Positions 1 to 5,219 of a DNA stretch of 5,781 nucleotides are shown here, one piece after another (position 1 is the first letter of the stretch; every line of letters begins with the position of its first letter). A program made the translations under genes and the position numbers. This stretch comes from Halovivax sp. (GTDB taxonomy: Archaea; Halobacteriota; Halobacteria; Halobacteriales; Natrialbaceae), in the NCBI GenBank assembly GCA_007135505.1, contig SLIS01000465.1, positions 1 through 5,781 of the forward strand. The letters run 5' to 3'. A model generated the notes under the pieces. It saw only the letters and a list, made by a program, of their open reading frames with translations, did no database searches and was not told where the DNA came from.

Positions 1-126
1 GATGTTGACGATGGCCGTCGCGACGGACAGGAGCGCCACCGCGAGTGCGAGCGCGATCGTCCCGCGCGTCGTCAGGTGTCGCTGCCAGTCGGCTGGCAAC
101 CACTTCGGCGGACGATCCGCGCTCAT
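1..126 (-). CDS. N-terminal fragment of an unidentified membrane protein (cut by the window edge)
   Basis: The first 42 codons of a minus-strand gene are visible, starting at the ATG at 126-124. The product begins MSADRPPKWLPADW and is followed by a basic stretch (QRHLTTRG, residues 15-22). A hydrophobic segment rich in Ala, Leu and Val (about residues 23-42) then reaches the edge. This reads as a short cytoplasmic tail followed by a first transmembrane helix or a signal anchor. The start is supported by a box reading GATTTATC on the minus strand, about 28 bases before the ATG, which is the spacing of a haloarchaeal TATA box for a leaderless transcript. The family cannot be named from so little sequence. 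The gene is divergent from samp1, with 114 bases between the two starts. Confidence 0.7.
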   Translation of the reverse strand, partial: MSADRPPKWLPADWQRHLTTRGTIALALAVALLSVATAIVNI

Positions 127-137
127 GCACCGGAGTG

Positions 138-147
138 CCACCGGTGG
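138..147. promoter_or_regulatory. Palindrome CCACCGGTGG between TATA box and start codon
   Basis: This is a perfect 10-bp palindrome between the candidate TATA box (151-158) and the start codon (126) of the left-edge gene, where a bound repressor would block transcription. Its core CACCGGTG recurs at 3374-3381 in another promoter region. An operator role is inferred from position only. Confidence 0.3.
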
Positions 148-150
148 ACG

Positions 151-158
151 GATAAATC
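151..158 (-). promoter_or_regulatory. Candidate TATA box for the left-edge membrane protein gene
   Basis: The minus strand reads GATTTATC, centred about 28 bases before the ATG at 126. This fits leaderless transcription. The same A/T-rich block could also serve samp1 on the plus strand, giving an untranslated leader of roughly 55-60 bases. That second use is inference. Confidence 0.55.
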
Positions 159-212
159 CAGTCGCTCTCACTGCCTCCACCAGGGCCCGAAGCAGCCCCG
201 GAGCGGTAGCTA

Positions 213-232
213 CTTCCCGAATCGGCGGGAAG
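213..232 (+). promoter_or_regulatory. Hairpin overlapping the samp1 ribosome-binding region
   Basis: CTTCCCG (213-219) and CGGGAAG (226-232) are perfect inverted repeats around a 6-base loop. The right arm contains most of the purine-rich stretch GGGAAGGA (227-234) that is the only Shine-Dalgarno-like sequence before the samp1 ATG at 241. The AGGA at 231-234 lies 6 bases before the start codon. If the transcript includes this leader, folding would mask the binding site. This is a structural observation, and a regulatory role is untested. Confidence 0.4.
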
Positions 233-240
233 GAATTCAC

Positions 241-519
241 ATGGAGTGGAAGCTGTTCGCCGATCTGGCCGAACGCGCCGGCGACCGGCACGTGAACGTC
301 GACGTCGAGGCCGGTGCGACCGTCGGAGACGCCCTGGACGCCCTGCTCGAGGGCCGAGACGACCTCCGCGAGCGAGTTCTCGACGAGGACGGCGAGTTGC
401 GGTCCCAGATCAACGTCCTCAGAAACGGCAAGGAAATCCACAGCCAGCAGGACGGCCTCGAGACGGCGGTCGAGGACGGCGACGAACTCGCCCTGTTCCC
501 GCCGGTCAGCGGCGGCTGA
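241..519 (+). CDS. samp1: Small archaeal modifier protein 1 (SAMP1), ubiquitin-like / MoaD-type beta-grasp protein
   Basis: The 92-residue product begins MEWKLFADLAERAG, contains INVLRNGKEI in the middle and ends ALFPPVSGG. The start, the RNG turn and the C-terminal FPPVSGG match Haloferax SAMP1 as I remember it. The C-terminal Gly-Gly is the reactive end: in this family it is adenylated by the E1-like enzyme UbaA, then joined to lysines of target proteins (sampylation) or turned into a thiocarboxylate for molybdopterin synthesis. Those roles come from studied relatives. The length fits the family (roughly 85-95 residues) and the whole beta-grasp fold appears intact. An in-frame upstream extension exists, but it has non-haloarchaeal composition and would destroy the conserved start, so the ATG at 241 is preferred. 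An AGGA lies 6 bases before it, inside a hairpin. UbaA and the large molybdopterin synthase subunit are not in the window. Confidence 0.95.
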   Translation: MEWKLFADLAERAGDRHVNVDVEAGATVGDALDALLEGRDDLRERVLDEDGELRSQINVLRNGKEIHSQQDGLETAVEDGDELALFPPVSGG

Positions 520-649
520 TGGAGTAATTCACGCGGCGTATCTCTTCGTCCGATTGTCCATCGGCCGTGTCGGTTCTCGGCCGACCCGTCACCGAGTGAT
601 ACCCTCGTCAACCGTCCCTCGGCGTCTTGGCAACGCCACCGGAGTCCGC
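520..649. other. Convergent intergenic region between samp1 and the GNAT gene
   Basis: No gene is seen in these 130 bases. Two hairpins can be drawn. TCGGCCG (561-567) pairs with CGGCCGA (578-584) around 10 bases, and GGCGT (621-625) pairs with ACGCC (633-637) around 7 bases. Neither is followed by a clear T-run, so a terminator role for the two facing genes is only a guess. Confidence 0.4.
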
Positions 650-1570
650 TCACCACCCAGTCAGGTCGATTCCCAGCACGAAGTCGGGTTCGTCGGAGAC
701 GTCCGCGCCGGCGTAGGAGGCATCGCTGACGGCCTCGACCGTCTCGGGGATCAGGACGCGCGTCTCGTCCGCCCCGACGTCGGCCGCGTCGCGAGCGATC
801 GCGGCAAGCAGCGACTTCGCCGAGGGGACGTCGGCCCAGGCCCCCACGCCGTACTCGGCCCAGTCGACGACCTCGCCGTCGTCTCCCTCTCGCTGATACT
901 CGCGGCTGCGGTAGGCCATTCCGGAGACGCCTCGGTCCCCCTCGACGGCGAAGACCGCGGTCTCGTCGGCGAGTGCCGCGAGGTCCGCTCGCGTGAGTTC
1001 TCGCATGGCCCAGGATTCCGTCGCGTCGAGCGTGAGTCCACAGAGCGCCTCGCGAGCGTCGCTCGTCGTCCAGAAGCGCCAGGCTGCGGCCGGGTCGTTC
1101 GAGACGGCGTGGGGACCGTCGGCGTCCGGGTCCGGGTCGGGGTGGGTGAAGCGGAACTCGGTCACGGGATCGAAGCCACCGGCGCGGGCGGCCCCGAGCG
1201 CGGCGACGTTCCAGGAGAAGGTCATCAGTCGGCCGACGGTCGCCCCGCGCTCGGACGCCCAGTCGAAGCAGGCCTCGTTCAGCCGTCGGCTGACGCCCTG
1301 GCGCCGGTAATCCGGATTCACCCGCATTCCCTGGAACCACGCCTCGTCGGGCGAGAGGAGGACGGCCTGGACGATACCCGCGACGTCGTCGCCGACCGAC
1401 GCGAGGAACGTCCGCTTGTGGTCGTCGTCTTCGTCCTCGAGCCAGTCGTGGTAGACGTGGTGGAGGTAGTCGCCGCCGCGGTCCTGCCAGAGCTCGCTGG
1501 TGAACGCGGCCACGCCGTCGTAGTCGTCGTGCGTTGCGCGTCGGATCTCGATGTCGGTCGTGCGGGTCAT
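650..1570 (-). CDS. GNAT-family N-acetyltransferase, two-part protein with acidic linker
   Basis: The 306-residue product begins MTRTTDIEIRRATHDDYDGV, the usual first strand and helix of a Gcn5-related acetyltransferase. Residues 82-94 (MRVNPDYRRQGVS) form motif A, which binds the pyrophosphate of acetyl-CoA. The last position of the RxxGx[GA]-type signature is Ser here. Residues 121-133 (N-VAALGAARAGGF) match the later GNAT motif with its conserved Asn and Gly-Phe. An acidic, Pro-rich linker (about 143-156) leads to a C-terminal half of about 150 residues that looks like a degenerate second GNAT fold, though this half is unassigned. The substrate is unknown. An ATG 18 codons upstream is possible, but it adds a His/Arg/Pro-rich segment unlike the family. 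The chosen ATG has a TATA-like box about 24 bases before it. The stop TGG-TGA region faces samp1. Confidence 0.85.
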   Translation of the reverse strand: MTRTTDIEIRRATHDDYDGVAAFTSELWQDRGGDYLHHVYHDWLEDEDDDHKRTFLASVGDDVAGIVQAVLLSPDEAWFQGMRVNPDYRRQGVSRRLNEACFDWASERGATVGRLMTFSWNVAALGAARAGGFDPVTEFRFTHPDPDPDADGPHAVSNDPAAAWRFWTTSDAREALCGLTLDATESWAMRELTRADLAALADETAVFAVEGDRGVSGMAYRSREYQREGDDGEVVDWAEYGVGAWADVPSAKSLLAAIARDAADVGADETRVLIPETVEAVSDASYAGADVSDEPDFVLGIDLTGW

Positions 1571-1589
1571 CGGTCTGTGTGCTGGGTGG

Positions 1590-1597
1590 TAGTATTC
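1590..1597 (-). promoter_or_regulatory. Candidate TATA box for the GNAT gene
   Basis: The minus strand reads GAATACTA, centred about 24 bases before the ATG at 1570. That suits a leaderless transcript and suggests the gene can be expressed separately from gatD, which ends 127 bases upstream. Confidence 0.4.
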
Positions 1598-1697
1598 GTG
1601 GCTCGGTCGTCGGTGTGACGCCAAACGTGTTCGGCGATCCGTTTTCGGTCAGGCTCGGTGTGGGCCGATCGGTGAGAAACGACCGGCGATCGCGTCG

Positions 1698-2954
1698 TCA
1701 GGTCCAGGGAACGGATCGCTCCTGCAGTTCGCCGGCCAGCGACGTCTCCATTAGCTCGGCGACCGCGTCGTCGTCCTCGGCGTGTTCGAGGACCCACATG
1801 AGCTTCACGAGCGCGGTTTCGGGGAGCGTGTCACCGGCCTCGATCGCGCCCGCAGCGAGCAGGTCGCGCCCCGTGTCGTAGACGCGATCGCAGACCCGTC
1901 CCTCGAGACACTGACTGGTGACGACGACGGTCGTTCCGTCCGCGATCAGCTCCTCGATTCGTGGGATGAAGTCGGTGTGAACGTGTCCGAGCCCGGTTCC
2001 CTCGATGACCACGCCGGCGCTCCCCGCGACGACGTCGAGAAACGCCGGATCCATGCCGGGCGTGAACTTGATCAGCTCCACGTCGGTCTCCAGTTCGTCG
2101 TCGATAGCCAGCTCACCCTCGCCCCGCCGGCGGTACTCGCCGTCGAACGAGACGGTCTCCGCGTCGTAGTCGACGGTCCCCAGGGACGTTGCGCCGACGG
2201 TCTCGAAGGCGGCGCGTCGAGAGGTGTGATTCTTCCGGACGCGGGTGCCCCGGTGGAGCGCACAGACGTCGTCGGACTCGGTGGCGTGCATGCAGACGAG
2301 CACCTCGGCACAGTCAGCCTTGGCGGCCTCGACGGCGCAGACCGCGTTCATTACGTTGTCCGAGGACGGCCGGTCGGCCGAGCGCTGACTCCCCGTGAAG
2401 ACGATCGGCACCGGCGTCTCGAGGGCGAACGAGAGCGCCGAGGCGGTGTACTGCATGGTGTCGGTCCCGTGCATGACGACGACGCCGTCGGCACCGGCGT
2501 CGATCTCCTCGTAAACGGCCCGGGCGAGGTCCTGCCAGATCGGCGGCTCCATGTTCTCCGAAAGGATGTTCGAAATCACGCGCCCGCGGTAGTTCGCTCG
2601 GCCGGCGAGTTCCGGAACCGCCCGCAGGACGTCCTCGGCGTCGAACTGTGCGGTGACGGCCCCGGTCCGGTAGTCGACCGTCGAGGCGATCGTCCCGCCC
2701 GTCGAGAGCAGCGAGATGGTCGGTAGCTCGTCGTCGAACGCGATCTCGGAGGCCGCCTCGTCCGTCTCGTCGCCCGCGCCTACGTCGTGAACGTCCGGTT
2801 CGAGGACTTCGACGGTCGACGACTCGCGATCGAGTCCGACGTTGTATCCCCCGTCGAGCTTGACCACGAGGTGGTCCGTGGTACTGGAGGGGAGACAGAC
2901 GCCCTCGACGGTGCGATCCGGTTGCTCGACGCGGATCCGGTCGCCTGGATTCAT
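1698..2954 (-). CDS. gatD: Glu-tRNA(Gln) amidotransferase subunit D (asparaginase-like)
   Basis: The 418-residue product is the amidase half of the archaeal GatDE complex. It releases ammonia from glutamine, and GatE uses this ammonia to convert Glu-tRNA(Gln) to Gln-tRNA(Gln) in the cytoplasm. Residues 1-52 form the small N-terminal domain typical of GatD (MNPGDRIRVE, then LVVKLDGGYNVGL), absent from plain L-asparaginases. An acidic linker (about 56-76) leads to the asparaginase-type domain. Expected catalytic residues are present: T88 in STGGTIAS, T164 and D165 in MHGTDTMQYT, and K241 in VRKNHTSRR. VFTGSQRSADRPSSDN (185-200) is also characteristic. The length is usual for the family. The ATG at 2954 starts directly at the conserved N-terminus. 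The longer frame would add a Cys/Arg/Pro-rich leader and overlap the upstream gene. No Shine-Dalgarno is evident. GatE is not in the window. Confidence 0.95.
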   Translation of the reverse strand: MNPGDRIRVEQPDRTVEGVCLPSSTTDHLVVKLDGGYNVGLDRESSTVEVLEPDVHDVGAGDETDEAASEIAFDDELPTISLLSTGGTIASTVDYRTGAVTAQFDAEDVLRAVPELAGRANYRGRVISNILSENMEPPIWQDLARAVYEEIDAGADGVVVMHGTDTMQYTASALSFALETPVPIVFTGSQRSADRPSSDNVMNAVCAVEAAKADCAEVLVCMHATESDDVCALHRGTRVRKNHTSRRAAFETVGATSLGTVDYDAETVSFDGEYRRRGEGELAIDDELETDVELIKFTPGMDPAFLDVVAGSAGVVIEGTGLGHVHTDFIPRIEELIADGTTVVVTSQCLEGRVCDRVYDTGRDLLAAGAIEAGDTLPETALVKLMWVLEHAEDDDAVAELMETSLAGELQERSVPWT

Positions 2955-3002
2955 AGGTGACCCTTGTCGATCCGGCGACTTGAACCCACCCTTTCCGACG
3001 GT

Positions 3003-3017
3003 CAGTGCGTCGCACTG
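3003..3017. promoter_or_regulatory. Inverted repeat CAGTGC-GTC-GCACTG upstream of gatD
   Basis: This is a perfect 6-bp inverted repeat with a 3-base centre. It lies 49-63 bases before the gatD ATG and 50 bases after the stop of the small membrane protein gene. It could be a regulator site upstream of a gatD promoter, whose weak TATA-like candidate TTCAAG falls near 2979-2984. It could also be a transcript-end hairpin for the upstream gene. The sequence does not decide between these. Confidence 0.35.
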
Positions 3018-3066
3018 GCAAACGTCGGCGGTGCGCCGTGGCGGACACGGCCGACCCGAACCTGGT

Positions 3067-3264
3067 TCAGGTGAGGAGTCCGGCCGCGAACATGAACAGG
3101 CCAACCGTTATCAACACGCCGGCGCCGATCGCCACGCCGACTCTGATCCCGTCGAGCTGACCGTCATCCAGCGGGAGTCGATCGACGTGATGACGGGTGA
3201 GATACAGCGACGCGGCACCGATTCCGACCGCCACCACGCCGAACAGAGCCAGCCCGAGCTGCAT
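3067..3264 (-). CDS. Small membrane protein with two transmembrane helices, function unknown
   Basis: The 65-residue product begins MQLGLALFGVVAVGIGA. The first hydrophobic segment spans about residues 2-20. A short polar loop follows (about 21-40, TRHHVDRLPLDDGQLDGIR) with two His and several Asp. A second hydrophobic segment (about 41-64) ends at AAGLLT. This predicts a two-helix hairpin with a hydrophilic connecting loop. The start is supported by the minus-strand box GTACTATC, centred about 28 bases before the ATG, the expected leaderless spacing. An overlapping longer frame on the same strand has a Ser/Arg-rich composition and looks like a shadow. The gene lies upstream of gatD on the same strand with a 112-base gap. 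I do not recognise the family. Confidence 0.75.
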   Translation of the reverse strand: MQLGLALFGVVAVGIGAASLYLTRHHVDRLPLDDGQLDGIRVGVAIGAGVLITVGLFMFAAGLLT

Positions 3265-3288
3265 AGCCGCCAGTACGGTAGCCGTGCT

Positions 3289-3296
3289 GATAGTAC
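3289..3296 (-). promoter_or_regulatory. Candidate TATA box of the small membrane protein gene, inside an inverted repeat
   Basis: The minus strand reads GTACTATC, centred 28 bases before the ATG at 3264. It lies between the arms CGCCAGT (3268-3274) and ACTGGCG (3298-3304), a perfect 7-bp inverted repeat with 23 bases between the arms. This arrangement could bind a dimeric regulator around the promoter. Confidence 0.5.
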
Positions 3297-3372
3297 CACT
3301 GGCGTCCGTAGTTGGACGGAAACGTCGCTGCCCTGCAGTCGGGAAGCGCCGTCGACTCCGACGAGTGGGCCG

Positions 3373-3382
3373 TCACCGGTGA
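3373..3382. promoter_or_regulatory. Palindrome TCACCGGTGA in the divergent promoter region
   Basis: This perfect 10-bp palindrome lies about 30 bases upstream of the A-rich promoter element of the gene starting at 3450. It shares the core CACCGGTG with the palindrome at 138-147. It may be an operator, inferred from symmetry and position. Confidence 0.3.
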
Positions 3383-3407
3383 GTCATCGACGGGAACGCG
3401 GACAGTC

Positions 3408-3417
3408 AATGAAAAAA
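3408..3417 (+). promoter_or_regulatory. Candidate A/T-rich promoter element for the 3450 gene
   Basis: AATGAAAAAA is the most A/T-rich stretch of this intergenic region and lies about 35 bases before the ATG. It would place the transcript start a few bases before the start codon, giving a very short leader. No Shine-Dalgarno is visible, which agrees with that. Confidence 0.45.
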
Positions 3418-3449
3418 CCCATCTCGCCACGGCTCGAACGTGACCACGT

Positions 3450-4085
3450 ATGACCGATCGCTCGGACGAGGAAACCGTCACGGACTCGCAGTCGACGGAG
3501 GACCTCCTCTCCGAGACCGAGCGACTCCTCTCGGAGACCGGTGGCGACGGGGCGTCAGACGAGGCCGCCCCTGCGAACGACGCGGCGACCGAACTGCCCA
3601 CCGACGAATTCCCGACCGACGCAGACGGGCTCGACGAAGCCACCGCCCCGTCCGACGCCGAACCGGCCGAGGAGTCGGACTCGAGTCGCACGTGGCTCGG
3701 TCGCGTGACCCCGTCGGTCGGCCTCCCGGCCCGACTCTCACCGACGGCGTACTTCTCGCCGAAGGCCTTCGTCGGGCTGAGCGGTCTCTTCGCCATCGGG
3801 TACCTCGGCGGCGGATTCACGATCCCGGTCGCCGGCTCGATCGTCGGGCTGTTCGCCACGGCCTTCGGCGTCGGCGTCCTCGCGTCGCGCCGTCGCTACC
3901 TCGAGGTCACGGCAGCCGGCGGTGCGGTCGGGGCGATCATGGCCGCGTTCAACTACGCGGTCGCGATCGCCGGTGGATTCGGTGGGCGGCTCGTCGTGGC
4001 CGGAATCACCGCCGGACTCGTCGCCTGTCTCCTCGGCTACTACCTCGGTCGCGACCTGCGAGACGGAGTGACGCGAACGGAGTGA
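3450..4085 (+). CDS. Membrane protein with long acidic N-terminal tail, function unknown
   Basis: The 211-residue product has two parts. Residues 1-80 are a hydrophilic, low-complexity segment dominated by Asp, Glu, Ser, Thr, Ala and Pro. It includes a short internal duplication, LLSETERLLSET (19-30), and is probably disordered in the high-salt cytoplasm. A transition (TWLGRVTPSVGLPARLSP, 81-98) leads to a compact membrane region with about four hydrophobic segments near 105-121, 124-145, 152-175 and 180-199. These are rich in Gly and Ala (GYLGGGFTIPVAGS; AIAGGFGGRLVVAG). A basic turn, SRRRYLE (146-152), follows the second helix. The end is RDLRDGVTRTE. I see no catalytic motif. The Gly-rich hairpins recall small haloarchaeal DUF-type membrane proteins, but I cannot assign a family. 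A same-length Arg-rich frame overlapping it is a shadow. GC-rich third positions and the acidic tail support this frame. Confidence 0.85.
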   Translation: MTDRSDEETVTDSQSTEDLLSETERLLSETGGDGASDEAAPANDAATELPTDEFPTDADGLDEATAPSDAEPAEESDSSRTWLGRVTPSVGLPARLSPTAYFSPKAFVGLSGLFAIGYLGGGFTIPVAGSIVGLFATAFGVGVLASRRRYLEVTAAGGAVGAIMAAFNYAVAIAGGFGGRLVVAGITAGLVACLLGYYLGRDLRDGVTRTE

Positions 4086-4303
4086 CAGCGCCGGTACCGA
4101 CGCCGTGGCGGATCTAGCGAGCGGGGACGGTCTCGTCGGTGAACGTGCTCGGATCGGCCTGGTCCTTCGGAGGGGGCGGTTCTCGGGTTGACGGGACGGT
4201 TCTCGGGTCGGGGTGGCGGGTGCGCGTGTACGAGGCTCTCCGTCAGGCGAGGATACTCGCCCTTCTATCGGATCGATCCCCAGACGAGAACGGACGCCCG
4301 GGC
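4086..4303. other. Convergent intergenic region with a 20-base tandem repeat
   Basis: No convincing gene is seen in these 218 bases. Two adjacent 20-base units (4173-4192 and 4193-4212) match at 16 of 20 positions and share the exact 12-mer CGGTTCTCGGGT. On the minus strand, bases 4242-4114 are open to a TAG at 4116-4114 and read a Pro/Thr/Asp-rich tail ending DPSTFTDETVPAR, but there is no ATG or GTG start in that stretch. It may be a remnant of a lost gene or chance. Confidence 0.4.
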
Positions 4304-4972
4304 TCAGGCCATCCCGCGCGAGTCGGTCAGCTCCCAGCCGCGCTCGGTGCGGCGGACGATTCCCTGGTCGGCCATCGCTTCCAGTAGTTCGGCGACGACG
4401 TCGCGGGGTGCGTCGAGGTCGTTGCTGATCGTTCCGATCCCCTTCGGTTCCGTCCGAATGCTCGCGAGCAGATCCGCGTAGATTCGGCTCTCCGGGCCGG
4501 ACCCGACCAACTCAGAGATTTCGTCGAGTACGTCACAGAGGCGACCCTGGACCCACCGCTGGGCGAGCGACAGCTCGTTCTCGAGTCGTTCAAGTCGTTC
4601 CAGGCTGGCGAGTAGCTCGTCGAGGCTGGCTTCGTCCTTGTACGAGACGTCGAGCGAGAGGTGTTTGCAGTTCGTCAGATCGAGGTTGTTGCTCGCCGGG
4701 TACGCGCTCTTGCTGGCGAATCCGTAGGGCGAGAGGTTGACCTCGAGTCGGACGTTTCGGGCGATGTGGAAGTACTTGCGACGCTGATCGTCGGTTCGAC
4801 TCTCGATCAGCCCGGCCTCCTCGAGTTTTCGCAGGTGTTCGATGACGGCCTTGGGGCTGACGCCGAGGTACTCGGAAATCTCCGTGACGTAACACGGCTT
4901 CTGCGAGAGGAGCCGAAGAATCCGCCGGCGGTTCTCGTTGCCGAGCAGATTGAGTAGCGCCGCGGAGTCCAT
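4304..4972 (-). CDS. ArsR-like transcriptional regulator with two winged-helix domains (SurR-like architecture)
   Basis: The 222-residue product starts MDSAALLNLLGNENRRRILRL, the classic first helix of archaeal ArsR-type regulators. Residues 3-75 form a winged helix: CYVTEISEYLGV is the second helix, SPKAVIEHLRKLEEAGLI the recognition helix, and SRTDDQRRKYFHI the wing. Residues about 116-150 (LDELLASLERLERLENEL) form a probable coiled coil for dimerisation. Residues 166-215 look like a second winged helix (ADLLASIRTEPKGIGTIS, DVVAELLEAMADQGIVRR). This order resembles the Pyrococcus SurR group. The Cys residues are C27, C102 and C146. No CxxC pair is present, so the SurR-type disulfide switch is not expected. 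The ligand and targets are unknown. The ATG is supported by a CTTTTCA box 29 bases upstream. The gene is divergent from the zinc-ribbon regulator at 5275. Confidence 0.88.
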   Translation of the reverse strand: MDSAALLNLLGNENRRRILRLLSQKPCYVTEISEYLGVSPKAVIEHLRKLEEAGLIESRTDDQRRKYFHIARNVRLEVNLSPYGFASKSAYPASNNLDLTNCKHLSLDVSYKDEASLDELLASLERLERLENELSLAQRWVQGRLCDVLDEISELVGSGPESRIYADLLASIRTEPKGIGTISNDLDAPRDVVAELLEAMADQGIVRRTERGWELTDSRGMA

Positions 4973-4997
4973 CTGTGAGCGCCTAGGAGGTGAGTCC

Positions 4998-5004
4998 TGA
5001 AAAG
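4998..5004 (-). promoter_or_regulatory. Candidate TATA box of the ArsR-like gene flanked by CTAGG repeats
   Basis: The minus strand reads CTTTTCA, centred 29 bases before the ATG at 4972, which fits a leaderless transcript. On the plus strand, CTAGG occurs at 4983-4987 and again at 5013-5017, exactly 30 bases apart and on either side of the box. Both copies are followed by related sequence (TGAGTCC and TGGACC). This could be an autoregulatory site. Confidence 0.5.
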
Positions 5005-5005
5005 C

Positions 5006-5188
5006 GTGTCTTCTAGGTGGACCGCTGTCGCCGCACTATTTGCGCCGGTACTCGTCATCCGCGGACGAGACGCGAGGGTCGACGTGGAGGAGCCGGAGGT
5101 GACGTGGAGGGCGTGGGTCGACGCGGACGAACGGGAAGACGACACGAACGAGTGTGGACCGACGCGGCCGATCGAATCGGCCGATTGA
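5006..5188 (+). CDS. Doubtful small ORF (60 codons, GTG start) between two regulators
   Basis: A frame from the GTG at 5006 to the TGA at 5188 encodes a 60-residue peptide. It has a short hydrophobic stretch near the start (TAVAALFAPVLVI, residues 6-18) and an acidic remainder (VDVEEPEV, VDADEREDD). The plus strand has a near-ideal Shine-Dalgarno, GGAGGTGA, at 4986-4993, but it sits 12 bases from the GTG, longer than usual. Third-position GC is about 75 percent by my count, lower than the neighbours. AGG arginine codons, rare in haloarchaea, appear three times. The frame overlaps the promoter region of the divergent regulator. A real small protein is possible, but chance is at least as likely in GC-rich DNA. 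Confidence 0.25.
   Translation: MSSRWTAVAALFAPVLVIRGRDARVDVEEPEVTWRAWVDADEREDDTNECGPTRPIESAD
5165..5183. promoter_or_regulatory. Strong inverted repeat CGGCCGAT-CGA-ATCGGCCG
   Basis: This is a perfect 8-bp inverted repeat with a 3-base centre, the longest perfect one I found in the window. It lies between the two divergent regulator genes, about 30 bases upstream of the A/T-rich element (5211-5219) of the downstream gene and just before the stop of the doubtful small ORF. It may be an operator shared by the regulators, or a hairpin ending a short transcript. No T-run follows, which weakens the terminator reading. Confidence 0.4.
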
Positions 5189-5210
5189 GGGGGCGCGACC
5201 GATTACGACG

Positions 5211-5219
5211 GATTAGATT
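5211..5219 (+). promoter_or_regulatory. Candidate promoter element for the zinc-ribbon regulator
   Basis: GATTAGATT is the A/T-rich element nearest the start of the following gene and predicts a transcript start near 5243. That leaves a leader of about 8 bases to the ATG at 5251, or about 32 bases to the ATG at 5275. Confidence 0.35.

Noticed and set aside
561..584. The TCGGCCG/CGGCCGA hairpin as a terminator of samp1.
   Set aside because: No T-run follows, archaeal termination depends mainly on T-runs, and the arms are themselves near-palindromic, so the pairing is not distinctive.
237..1340. A 367-codon minus-strand frame across samp1 and the GNAT gene.
   Set aside because: The translation is extremely Arg-rich and low-complexity, and it runs across two well-supported genes. 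It is a shadow frame.
314..1618. A 434-codon plus-strand frame from samp1 through the GNAT gene.
   Set aside because: It is out of frame with samp1 and antisense to the GNAT gene, whose motifs are clear. It has no recognisable domain.
1571..1697. The 127-base gap between gatD and the GNAT gene as a possible small gene.
   Set aside because: The frames here are Arg/Thr-rich with no family resemblance. Only the GNAT promoter box and the palindrome GCGATCGC are visible.
1782..2726. A 314-codon open frame on the plus strand opposite gatD.
   Set aside because: It is antisense to an unmistakable gatD with all catalytic residues. Long antisense frames are common opposite GC-rich genes.
3164..3859. 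A 231-codon Ser-rich minus-strand frame.
   Set aside because: It is antisense to the acidic membrane protein and covers the divergent promoter region. The Ser/Arg-rich composition is typical of a reverse reading of acidic codons.
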